This document shows positions 33,059-42,780 of a DNA stretch of 64,000 nucleotides, piece by piece. The position numbers and the translations under genes are program-made. Source of the DNA: Thelonectria olida (Eukaryota > Ascomycota > Sordariomycetes > Hypocreales > Nectriaceae); the NCBI GenBank assembly GCA_020736575.1, contig JAGPYM010000094.1, forward strand, positions 1 to 64,000, given 5' to 3'. Numbering within the stretch: position 1 is the first letter of the stretch; every line of letters begins with the position of its first letter. The notes beneath the pieces are model-generated. The model was not told where the DNA came from and did not search any database. It saw nothing but the letters and a program-made list of their open reading frames with translations.

Positions 33059-34850
33059 ATACTTTTAATAGTTTTATTAGCTATTTTAAATAATTTAGTT
33101 ATAACTTTATTAAATCTTTCTATTAGTTCTTTTAAAAGTTTAAAATTAAACTAGTATATATTATATATTTGTTAAGTTTATATTATATTATTTAAAGTAT
33201 TACTATTATTACCTTAGTTAATAGGTATAAATTTACTATTAAAAGCTAGGAGTATAATTTTAATATAAGTTTTACTAATATTTTTAATAGAGTTTTAATT
33301 AATATAATAAATTTATTATTAATTAAGCTAAATAATAATAAATTAATTATAATAGTAAGTATTATAGCATTTTAGCTTAAAATCTACTAGGCTTTAAACT
33401 CTTTTAATATTTCTATTATTAGGAAAAGAAATAGATTTATTAGTATTAGTAAATTACTTTTTAATAGAAAAATATTACATTTCTTAGCTTATATAAGCTA
33501 GGTATATAATAATATTATAAATTATAAGATAAAAGCTTTTAAAACTAGCTCTTATATTTAGCTAATTTAGTAAGTTATTCTAGTAAATAGCTTTTTAATA
33601 AATACTAATTTAAAGTCTTATTTAAATTTTTATAAAATACTTAAGGGTAAGGCTAATAATTTTAATATTATAATATAATTTAATTTAAATACCTTTTTAT
33701 AAGAAAATATTTTATTAATAGTAATTTATAATTAAATATTTTAAAAAAGTACTATTTTTAAAGCTTTTATAAATATTATATTAGCTACTAATTTTAATAT
33801 TTATACCTTTTTAATAACTAGGCTATTTTATAATTTAATATTAAAATTATAAGGCCTTTTATTTATAATAGTTTATATAAAATCTAATTCTAGTTCCTTT
33901 ATATTTATAAAATTATTTACTATTTTAAGTATTTTTAATACTACTTTTATAATATTTTTAGTAATACTAGCTAATAAAAATTTAACCCTTTTATTATAAG
34001 TATTAATTAGCTTTATTTAATAAGCTTAACTTATATAATATTAATAACTAGCTTTTTACTATAGTATTTTTTAAACTCTTTATATAGCTAATAATAAATA
34101 TTTTTAACATTTTAAAGTTTATATTATACTTATTTAATTTAAAAGGTAGTATAATATAAAATATAATATTTAAGCCCCTTATAAGCGCTTTACTAAGTAG
34201 TTTAAAAAAGAATAAAGGAAATATTTTTAATATTAGCTCGTTTAATAAGGGTTTTAATTAGTAATAGTATTAAAGCCCCTATTTTTTATATTAAAACTAA
34301 CCTTACTTTATAATACTTTTTATATTAGCTTTTTAGCTAAAGGATTTCTTAAGGTAAGTAGTAAATAAAATTACTTATTACATTTTATTTCTAGTTAAAA
34401 CTAAGGCTAAAAGTAAAAGTTTACTTTTTAAATTTAAATATTTTAATTATATTACCTTATATTAAAACCCACTTAAGTTATATAATAAAATAAACTTGCA
34501 TTTCCTAAAAAGTATAACTAAAAAATATAATTTAAAAGATATTTTCTAAAAATAAATACTAGGGGGCTTTAAACTATAAACTTTATAAAAAGATAAATAA
34601 ATTAAAAATAATACTAATATTTATTTAAATCTACTTATAATAAAATCTATTTCCCTTATAATATAAAATATAATAAACTAAAACTAACCCCTTATTTAAA
34701 GCTATAAATAAAGTCTATAATAGTTTAATTTATATATTTTAAGGCACTATTACTTATAAAGTGAAAGGATAAATATAATAGATATAAGAAACATTATTTA
34801 TAATATATTAAATATTCCTTTTAATATAATATAAATAACATAGCCGCAAC
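33059..34850. repeat. AT-rich RIP-type block
   Basis: About 1.8 kb of extremely AT-rich sequence starting directly at the LTR edge. It is richer in A and T than the sequence left of the element. No gene can be supported. Confidence 0.75.
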
Positions 34851-34884
34851 ATGTTTACCATTTCCACACCCCGGGAACCAATCA

Positions 34885-35575
34885 GTGCTCGCAAAAGTTC
34901 CACTCCAACTTCTCAAGCTGGCCTTCCCCCTGTCCCTTCAACCACATTCTCTCAAACATCAGCTGCACCCTCAGTTCCTTAGGTTCCTCCCACACGACGG
35001 GCCACTCCAGGTTATCAGTCTCCATCTCGGTGCTCTCAAACGGCAGGATGCCCTCCCCCGTGTTCAGCCCCGTGTGAGAGGTCCACTAGTGCTTCTGTTG
35101 CGGCGCGACATTCGAGCTTGAAGGGGGAGAGGTGATGTTGTAGGAGGTTGGGGAAGACGAGCGCTCGACCTGCCGTGGTGAGCACGGAGCTAATATCCTG
35201 GATCGTGTTGCCACGGGATCGGACGGCGAAGGTCCGGCTAATGCTGTCATGATCGTTTTGCTTATAGTTGAGCTGCTGGTCAAGGTCCTCCTTGTTGGCG
35301 CAGGTGCGGAAGCCGAGCGTGCAGTCGGTGATATTGTCGCTGTCGTAGTAGTAGAGCGCCGTGCTGACGATGTGCTCGTTCAGCTGGCCCTCAGTGTACC
35401 ACGAGCCGCCGTAGTATGGCTTCTCGGGCGTGAGGCGGATGTTGGCCAACTTGATGATGACCTGGATCTGTTGCTTCTCGTCAAAGAAGCCCTTGCGCTT
35501 GACGTCGGAGGCGCCGATCTTGACGTACTCTCTCGCTTCCGGGTCGGCGCCGGGCAGATCCAGGCTATGCATGGC
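34885..35575 (-). pseudogene. DUF4246 family pseudogene
   Basis: Minus-strand fragment of a DUF4246 protein (fungal family of unknown function). The recognisable core reads VIIKLANIRLTPEKP, GGSWYTEGQLNEHI, ALYYYDSDNIT and ALVFPNLLQHHLSPFKL. At about 35130 the frame jumps: the segment normally between SPFKL and NVAPQQKHWW in this family is missing, and reading continues in another frame (NVAPQQKH). There, at about 35083, a TAG replaces the expected Trp codon, a G>A change. Beyond it the normal C-terminal sequence carries on to a TGA near 34885 (FERMWLKGQGEGQLEKLEWN). The N-terminal half of the family is absent. Internal deletion, frameshift and nonsense together make this a dead gene. Confidence 0.75.
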
Positions 35576-35689
35576 CGCGAACCAGGCTTGAACCCTAACT
35601 TTTTACATTCCGAGGCTTTGTTCTCTCTCTCGTTTTCACCCTAATATTATCGGTCTCATTGTCTAGCAATTAACAAACTCAAATACATA

Positions 35690-36035
35690 GGAAATAAAAG
35701 GGGCGCTAGTATAATATAGGGTAGGTAACGAACTTAATAAGGGGGCAGCTAATAAACTTTACTTTTTTTATTTTTAATATTTAATATATTTGAAAATAGA
35801 GTTAAATACTATATTTATTTTTAATTAAATATAACTATTAGTCTTATTTTAATTAAAACTAAAGTTATAAATATAATTTTATTTCTTTTTATTTCTTTTT
35901 ATTTCTTTTTATAATATTATTAGTATTTTTATTAAAAATATATTTTTTAATATAAAATAAGTAGGCAAATAGCTAGTTATAGCTTTAAATAAACCCTATT
36001 TTAATTTTAAGCGCTTATATTTAAAAGCTAATATA
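35690..36035. repeat. AT-rich RIP-type block
   Basis: Short AT-rich, stop-filled stretch between the DUF4246 pseudogene and the GFA gene. It includes three tandem TTTCTTTTTA units near 35880-35910. No gene seen. Confidence 0.65.
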
Positions 36036-36039
36036 CTAT

Positions 36040-36645
36040 TTACACTTGACTTCCTCCAAATGCTCTTTTGTAAAAAGTGGTTCCGTCCACTCGAGGCATC
36101 CAATCAGGTGCATCCTCCAAATAGGTATGGGCTACAGGCGGGATAGGGACTGAAAATATAGCAGTCCGCACAACTACATCTTAAATTTAGCCAAAAGTGT
36201 ACCTGTAGCTCATGGCTGCAATCCCGATCCACTTACTACATAGCGAATCATTAAGCGCTTTTGTATATGCTATTATAGGACTGGAAGAGGTGTTAGTAAT
36301 AGAAGTATTAGTTGATTAGTTACGAGACCATTACCTTCCACAAACTCCACAAAACCGGCGCTCGAGAACATTTCCAGATTCACAGTTATTATCCGAATAA
36401 CTAGTGAGTTGTCCTTCCACGGATAACGCCTCTCTTGGTACAATCATGAAGTTTGATCCAACTAGTTCCAATTCTGTCAGACCTATAATTCAAGTAAGCA
36501 TCGCCGAGATAAGTCGGGACTTACTAGAGCCACTCGATTTCTTGCAGTTGATGCAGTGACAAAGAATAGAACCCAACTGTTGGTCGCCAGTGAATCGAAA
36601 TATCACCTTGACTGCGCCACAGTTGCATTCCCCCTTCGTCTCCAT
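36040..36645 (-). CDS. GFA/CENP-V family zinc protein
   Basis: Small spliced gene read on the minus strand from ATG at 36645 to TAA at 36042-36040. Exons by eye: 36525-36645, 36335-36482, 36237-36280 and 36040-36149, with short GT..AG introns. The product begins METKGECNCGAVKV and continues CHCINCKKSSGS, then RRFCGVCGSP and a C-terminal AHTYLEDAPDWMP. These are the zinc-binding and C-terminal signatures of the glutathione-dependent formaldehyde-activating (GFA) family, in which paired CxC/CxxC sites hold zinc. Most fungal members have no proven substrate, so an S-hydroxymethylglutathione role is not claimed. The third exon is short and its 3' junction is uncertain: the best-phased donor (36236) skips a segment usually present in the family, and the alternative donor near 36202 would shift frame. 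The gene may be slightly damaged there. Confidence 0.72.
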
Positions 36646-37275
36646 TGCGTCCGCTCTTCCGCTTGCTGTGAGTCAATAGGTTCAAGATTAGGGGGCAAAA
36701 GCTGCAAAGTAAAGACTCTCGGAAACAGTGTCTGAGACAATATCGTTCACAATAGGAAGAGTCCTCTTAATAGAAGCGAATCTGGCTAGACAGAGTTTAG
36801 TCGCTTGTACAATTATCAAAGTAATGATATTATCACAACAGCGGCGCAACGTCAGTGGAGCCAAATAAATTTGAGTTGAACCTACAAACGCTATCCCGTA
36901 ACTGTTTCCATGGCTCCCTTTTATGTCCGCACGTTGTTGTCTGGAATAACCAACGTCGGGACGTTGGAGAGCACAGGAGTATGTTATCACGTCATCGGTG
37001 GCCTGTTTCCTCCAATAACAATGCTTCAGCCACTGCAAATGAGCCTCCGGCAATAAAATGCGGCATATTGCTCTATGCAGCGTACCAGAGGTGATTCTCT
37101 GTCCCTTAATCCCGATTGAGCCCATGCTGGCATTTCCGTATGGGCCAATCTCAGGGCCGTAACCTATCTGAGCTGATCAGTAAGACTCATTGATGCCTTT
37201 CATTCCCTTGACGCGGAGAGCGGCAAGCCCGGCAAGGGCAACCCTGCGAACCTAACCCGGGGGTGGATCTGGCAT
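36646..37275. other. Intergenic, no supported gene
   Basis: Normal-composition sequence with one 145-codon minus frame (36688-37125) whose translation resembles nothing I know and has no clean start context. I treat it as non-coding or decayed. Confidence 0.5.
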
Positions 37276-37280
37276 CGTAG

Positions 37281-37500
37281 CCTCGGGTTCGGGCTCGGGC
37301 TCGGGCTCGGGCTCGGCCTCAAAATCCTGAGGTACTCACACTACTTCCACAAGTGGGTTGAGCGGCTAGTCGTTGTCAACATCGGGTTGTCGTAACTTTG
37401 ATTGTAGTATCAATACATGCATTATGGAATCATTATATCTCTTAAACGACACATGATCCATAGTTGTTATCAAATTCGGTTATACTTTGAGTTAATTTCC
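37281..37500 (+). repeat. Dispersed repeat with (GGGCTC)n head, copy A
   Basis: Starts with about five copies of a CGGGCT hexamer and continues into unique-looking sequence with GAGGTACTCACAC and CAACATCGGGTTGTCGTAACTTTGA. The same order of hexamer array, GxTACTCAGACACTT and following AT-rich tail recurs at 42331-42490 and 54151-54232. Confidence 0.65.
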
Positions 37501-37717
37501 ATGAGCCCCTAGACTCGTCAATACAAGTGGGTAGGTGACACACTCGCACAAAACGTGACTGGCGATACTAGGAATGTATATCGCTAAAATCGTAACTATA
37601 TACTGCAATACCTGCCCGTAAATTCAAGATTATAGCTCAAATGACTATCCTCTGTAGAGCTCTTTCCCTTCGACGCCCGCATGATACATCAAACTAGACA
37701 GCACAGTGCACACGGTG

Positions 37718-40207
37718 CTAGAAACCTGCCGGCACCCAACTCCCCAGCCAACTTTCATCAGGTACTTCGCCCGACGACACCAAGAGACCCATCACATCAT
37801 TGTATAGTGAGTGAGATAAAGGTCCCTCATTGGCAACCCCTAATCCGTGGTTGGCATTTGCGTTCCCTGAATGATAGGTCTCAGCAGATTCGGTCTCTGG
37901 GAAGGGGACGGCAGTCTGGGCACAGTTGCTCGAGAGGTGACTTGACAACATGCGGTAGCTCTGGGTAGTGCTATTATCCGTTAACTCCAGTGGTGTTTCC
38001 TCCGCATCCATGCGATCCTCTGGTGACAGTGCCAGACTTGGTCTACAATTTCTCTGAGGCTCCGGGCTTCTAGTGTTTGAATGAGCACGGGCAGCGTTGT
38101 TCGTGACGCTACGTGCTTGTCGAACTAACTCGGTCATTTTCGTAAAAGCAGCCTCCCCAGAAGAGACATATTCCAGGCGGCCAAAGAAACCAATGACGAC
38201 TTCCATCAGAGCAATATCGTTTTGAGTTGACTCGTTGAGCGGGTTGGATACCACATGAATAAAAATAGTAGTAAGAGCCGTTAAAGGGTAATAGAACACA
38301 AGCCTTAAGTGGAGTTGATTAGAAAGAAGGCCGGATTGCATAAACATCAAGGCCAAATGAGGAGGATAAGAAGGGGTAGGGGAAAAGAGAATTGGAATTG
38401 TGGCCCATAGCTCGGGGATATGAACATACCAGACGGGAGTGAAACTTTCTACATCAAGGTGCTTAGTCAGTAGGACAATAGACCTGGCTGCTTCGATGTG
38501 TGTTATATGTGTCTTGGGAGGAATGAAGTCCTGAGCATTCTCCTCATTATAGGTAAACAAGGGGGTAAACCGACGATAGATGGCGCATAAAACGTAGTAG
38601 TAAGAGGAGTGCAAGACGACAAGCTGCATCTGCGATAGTCCTCGCGTGTAATGTTTCCATCTAAATGGTTTGCCTGGTTGAATTTCTGTTGGGATCATTC
38701 GTCGCCATGATTCCAAATCTTGCAATAGCTGGTCCAGTATGCTCAAGAGCTGACTCGAGGACGAATATAACGCGGTTGCTGAATAGAGCCGGCGCGATAT
38801 AATGCCACAGATACGAGAGAGCCTCGTGAAACTCAAGAAGAAATCGAAATTCGGGCTATTTTCCTCGGGGGCGAGGCCGGTTCCCGGCCTTCGGGCTATC
38901 TGCACGCCACGGGGAAAGCGGCAGCTGATTTCATCATCGTGGATCATCGAGGGCCGACCACAGCGTAAAGCAATCGTCCTGTCAAGACAATATATTACCC
39001 AGAATACGCGGTTTCTCTCCTCTATTTCGCCTTCAGACAAATTCCACCCTGGCTGTGGATGGCAATTGAGCCCAAGACTTTGGGCGAGCCGAGAAGCAAT
39101 GGACGAGAGCGTGTACTCAAGCCTTTGGGGACTAGAGAGCCCCTGAGCAAAGACGGCCATAACGGCCAGCGCCTGAACTGCCATCAGATCTGTCGCACCG
39201 TGAATGATCTCGGTTTCGTAAGACAAGGCATTTTGAAAGTAGCCCCATGATTCACGGCCAGATTCCTGAAATGACTCTGCCGTCTCCTCCGAGAGGGCAG
39301 CACGACAACCAGACGCCAAAACTGCATTCAACAAGGCCTTCCACGAATTCAACTCACCGTCCGAGTCAGTGCCCCGGAGAGCTAGTTGGGCCTCAAATTT
39401 CCCTTGATCCAGAACCGGGAAGATGCTTTGCACCGTCGAGAAGTATGCCTCCACGTATATCTTGACTCGCGACTGCGGAATATGCTTTAAGTTGGACGAT
39501 ACTGGATGTGTCAAGATCGAATTTGGTGGTATACATTTGGGCTGTCTGAGAAGGCTGAGAAATCCATTTCGAATATCTTGGAGAGTCCTGCAAAGTCGGT
39601 CTGAATCGGAAACTTGATCACGAACCCACTTCAAGCCCAGGTCCGAGAGAGTGGAAATTCCAGATGAGGGCCCGGTGTACTCATCTCCATCCGTCGCTCG
39701 TATCCATACAGCTGGATCTCTCACTTTGAGGCACTCAGCATCGTCGCCCTGGAGTATCCTGTCCAGAAGTGTACCCGAATGATTGCCATCTGGGGTAGTT
39801 GGAGTTTGACGGACGGCACCAGGATCAATTGTTGACTGTGCAGAGGAACCTTGGATGGCCACTCCAGTAACTGGGGTACAGAACGCCGTATTGCCGCTAG
39901 AAATCGTTTCGTTCACAGCAGCGTTCTGTCCCGGCTGCCAGCGCTCGTGTCGGTCCTCATTCCCGCTCACCGATGTCGGAGGCGGATCCAGAGCTGTCGA
40001 TACGTGGTAATGTTGCAAGTTGTCGCCATCTATAATCTGATGTCGGGAACTGGTGGAGAGTGACAGCCGGGCACCAACGTGAGTACGGCGTCGCGTTCGT
40101 CTCTCGCCAACATACGTGCATTGGATCGATCGCAGCCTGCAATTCTGACACACAGGTCGCGTTCGATCACACTTTATTTTGCGAGTGCGGCAGGTTTTGC
40201 ATGCCAT
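37718..40207 (-). CDS. Zn(II)2Cys6 transcription factor with fungal-specific MHR domain
   Basis: Single frame of 829 residues. The start is taken at the ATG at 40207 (MACKTCRTRK), because upstream in-frame codons lack ATG. The binuclear cluster is at residues 3-30 with spacing C-x2-C-x6-C-x6-C-x2-C-x6-C, followed by an Arg-rich linker (RRTRRR). The Fungal_trans middle homology region runs from about residue 240 (YVEAYFSTVQSIFPVLD) through the typical NRVFWVIYCLDRTIALRCGRP block near 400. These proteins bind CGG-type triplets as dimers and control local metabolic genes. A fragment of a close paralogue, corresponding to 38460-38590, lies at 54222-54345. No stop or frameshift is seen, so this copy appears intact. 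The target genes are unknown. Confidence 0.9.
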   Translation of the reverse strand: MACKTCRTRKIKCDRTRPVCQNCRLRSIQCTYVGERRTRRRTHVGARLSLSTSSRHQIIDGDNLQHYHVSTALDPPPTSVSGNEDRHERWQPGQNAAVNETISSGNTAFCTPVTGVAIQGSSAQSTIDPGAVRQTPTTPDGNHSGTLLDRILQGDDAECLKVRDPAVWIRATDGDEYTGPSSGISTLSDLGLKWVRDQVSDSDRLCRTLQDIRNGFLSLLRQPKCIPPNSILTHPVSSNLKHIPQSRVKIYVEAYFSTVQSIFPVLDQGKFEAQLALRGTDSDGELNSWKALLNAVLASGCRAALSEETAESFQESGRESWGYFQNALSYETEIIHGATDLMAVQALAVMAVFAQGLSSPQRLEYTLSSIASRLAQSLGLNCHPQPGWNLSEGEIEERNRVFWVIYCLDRTIALRCGRPSMIHDDEISCRFPRGVQIARRPGTGLAPEENSPNFDFFLSFTRLSRICGIISRRLYSATALYSSSSQLLSILDQLLQDLESWRRMIPTEIQPGKPFRWKHYTRGLSQMQLVVLHSSYYYVLCAIYRRFTPLFTYNEENAQDFIPPKTHITHIEAARSIVLLTKHLDVESFTPVWYVHIPELWATIPILFSPTPSYPPHLALMFMQSGLLSNQLHLRLVFYYPLTALTTIFIHVVSNPLNESTQNDIALMEVVIGFFGRLEYVSSGEAAFTKMTELVRQARSVTNNAARAHSNTRSPEPQRNCRPSLALSPEDRMDAEETPLELTDNSTTQSYRMLSSHLSSNCAQTAVPFPETESAETYHSGNANANHGLGVANEGPLSHSLYNDVMGLLVSSGEVPDESWLGSWVPAGF

Positions 40208-40399
40208 GTCCAGCGCAGCCACGTCGGATCGAAAGAAAAAACGTGGTTTGCGGAAATGCTTACTCCAGATGCGAGAAAGAGCTAGGCGTGATTCTGTAAC
40301 AAAGTCTTGGCATACAAAAGGGGGCTGTGTGATGGAAGGGAGGCTAATAAGGCAGGGGCAGGCGGTCGTCGCTGGCAGAATAGCTTAAAAGGGGCAAGC

Positions 40400-41011
40400 G
40401 ACTAAGTTTAAAAGGAACTAATTAGTTATAACTTACTTAAATAGAAAGTTAAAACCTTAATTACTTATTTAAGTAAGTGAAATATAATAAACTTAAATTA
40501 AATAACTAATAGTTTTTTAATATAATAAAAAATTTTTTAAGTTATAACTTTTAAAACTATTATATAATAGTAATAATTTAAAGAGTTAATTATAAAATGT
40601 ATTTTTAATTATAAAAATTTAATTTTTATTAATTAATTTTATTATAATTAGTAATTTAATGTATATTTAATTATATATTTTATATTTAATTTTCTTTTAA
40701 TTTATTAAAAATTAATTAAATTATAAAATAATATAAAAAATCTATTAATTGAAATTTAATTAGCTAGCTTTCTTTTAAACTAATTTATAATTTTAATTTA
40801 ATTATAAATAGTATATTTTATTAAATATAATTTAATAATTTTTAATATAATAATAATAAGTAATTATACTTTTATAAGGGTCTAATTTTCTATTAATAAA
40901 AGATAATAATACTTAAATATATCTAATATAATATATATTTATCTTATATAAGTCTAGCCTTATAGTTATAATATTTACTTATTAAAATAATAAAATAAAA
41001 CTGTTATTTAG
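40400..41011. repeat. AT-rich RIP-type block
   Basis: AT-rich, TpA-dense sequence upstream of the regulator and directly abutting the solo LTR. No open frame of note. Confidence 0.7.
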
Positions 41012-41401
41012 TATTACGAGCCGTAATAACTACCCTATTACATGCCAGGGGTCCACCTTAACTGCCCTACTATTATTACCTAATTATTATTAGATCACTT
41101 TCCCAGTTGTAATCCAAATGATAGGATCACCTTCATAATTGTACTTTAAAGGCAGGATTATAATCCTCAATTGTAATCTAAAGAAACACTCTCCTAGTAT
41201 TTAAACATATTTATTAGCATATTAGATAGAACCTAAGCTTCCTTAGCTTTTAATACAACTTGGTTACACTTATCTACTTTAAGCATATTACCAGACGTAA
41301 TAACCTACTATATTGCTTAGACCTTAACGCCCTAATCTCTCTGCCAATATAAACCTAGAACCCTCTAGTCTTATCCGTTGGGAATTGACCAGATCGTTAC
41401 A
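41012..41401 (+). repeat. RIP-mutated solo LTR of the same retrotransposon family
   Basis: This 390-bp segment aligns end to end with the reverse complement of the 388-bp LTR at 24835/32671, finishing with an unmutated stretch that includes CCGTTGGGAATTGACCAG. It is flanked by a perfect 5-bp duplication, TTTAG at 41007-41011 and 41402-41406. The differences are almost all C>T and G>A, mainly CpA>TpA and TpG>TpA (ACTCA to ACTTA, TTGAG to TTAAG, GTAACAAC to GTAATAAC), the RIP signature. The internal region is absent, so a complete element was reduced by LTR-LTR recombination. Confidence 0.92.
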
Positions 41402-41479
41402 TTTAGCATTTCTAGCCTCGACCACTTATTTATATACTTGCATACTATGCATTTTACTTTGCACGAGCTATTAAAGCAA

Positions 41480-42053
41480 TCACTCTCTTAATATTGCAGA
41501 AATTGGGGCCGTATCCTGTCCGAAGGTTGTATATTAATATCAAGTGACCGAATGGCAATATAACAATGGAATCTTACCACAAAGACCTGCATAAGACTGA
41601 TCCGAACGCCCGAATCTGATGATTCCAGTCTGATATAGCAAGCAAAGGGAGAGCTTATTTCTTTTCCGTTTTTGAACTTCATTTCGCCTGTCCCAAGGAT
41701 TGAGAGTTCCGGTACTTTGTCATTGCCTGAGAATACCTTAAGCACACGATGCTTTCTCGAGTTCACTATAGACCACGCGTTTTCTCTGCTCTTCGAAATC
41801 TCTATTATGAGAATTAGACAACCTCTCGGGCAAAAAGCAATAACAGAAGAGAAACTAAAATACCTAAAAATCCTTGGAAAGTCCCATTCGCCGTAATTAA
41901 GACAGCGTCTTCGGTAAAAACCTCAGTAGCCATTCGAGTGCCGGCGTCTGACTCCTTAGAGTCGGCAAGCTCGTAGAACGTGGCAACTAGGTCCTTGATG
42001 TGTTGGCCCACGCTGTCGGACATCCAGTGGGTACCTTCAATCGGGTAACGCAT
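41480..42053 (-). CDS. SnoaL/NTF2-like fold small protein
   Basis: Three exons by eye: 41864-42053, 41578-41801 and 41480-41515, with introns of 62 bp (GTATTT...AATAG) and 62 bp (GTAAGA...ACAG). The joined product of about 149 residues begins MRYPIEGTHWMSDSVG; a second Met lies ten residues on. The sequence pattern LVATFYELADSKESDAG, FTEDAVLITANGTFQG, EISKSRENAW and SRKHRVLKVF is that of NTF2-like SnoaL domains, and the chain ends QVFVDTAPISAIL as such proteins do. Many fungal members are small-molecule isomerases, cyclases or proteins of unknown role next to redox enzymes. It lies beside the GMC oxidase gene on the same strand, which fits a metabolic role, but no reaction can be assigned. 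Confidence 0.75.
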
Positions 42054-42330
42054 GTGTAAGAGGAAGGAGATATTCAGCGTGAGTACAGTGACAAAAGCGT
42101 GCAATGGTGACGACGGATGCTCGGAAGCGGGACAAGTGCAGTGAGTTTATATATCATAGTGGGAAGAAAGAAGACCACTAGAAATTCACTGCTAATCCCA
42201 CTGGCAAACCTGACCCTGTGTTTCCTGTGAATTCGGTCGGCTTCGGCATTTGGAAGACAACCGAGAAGACGTCAATGGGGACGATCTCCATAGCCCGGTG
42301 TTTCCGGGTTGGTGCGGGCCTTGTCGTGCG

Positions 42331-42490
42331 GCTTCGGGCTCGGGCTCGGGCTCGGGATCTAGAGCTACTCAGACACTTTAATATCTAGCTGCTGTTACCT
42401 TGATCAGTATGTGCATATGGATTTATTGCATCTCTTTAACAATAGATAATCTATCCTTAGTTATAACTAAATTAAATTTACTGCTAATTA
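42331..42490 (+). repeat. Dispersed repeat with (GGGCTC)n head, copy B
   Basis: GGCTTCGGGCTCGGGCTCGG array followed by GAGCTACTCAGACACTTTAA and an AT-richer tail that parallels copy A (CATCTCTTTAACAATAG against TATCTCTTAAACGACAC). It lies between the SnoaL-like gene and the GMC gene. Confidence 0.65.
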
Positions 42491-42780
42491 CCGCCCACCC
42501 CATACCCTGCCAGCGCCAAATAGTTTTCTATGTAAATTTAATTTCTATCTGCCTGATAGTAAGTCTTAATTCGTAAAGTATAGTGAATCGCAGATTGACA
42601 ACTATGAAGTTGCCAAGACGAAGGTTGTAATTCACACCGTCATATGTCTCAGGGCCCGAGACGAGCTTCCACGACACGTATCTAGTCGCTCGGGCGAGGA
42701 GACTTCATTCAATCTCAGTGGTCAACCGCGTAAATTCTAACTTAAACAGTATCTGGTCAAAAGTACCCAGGCCATCTGCC

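Noticed and set aside
35880..35912. Possible CRISPR-like or satellite array of TTTCTTTTTA
   Set aside because: Just three imperfect 10-bp units in AT-rich DNA; simple-sequence slippage.
36688..37125. 145-codon minus frame
   Set aside because: No recognisable sequence pattern, rich in Arg/Ile/Cys scatter typical of non-coding frames.
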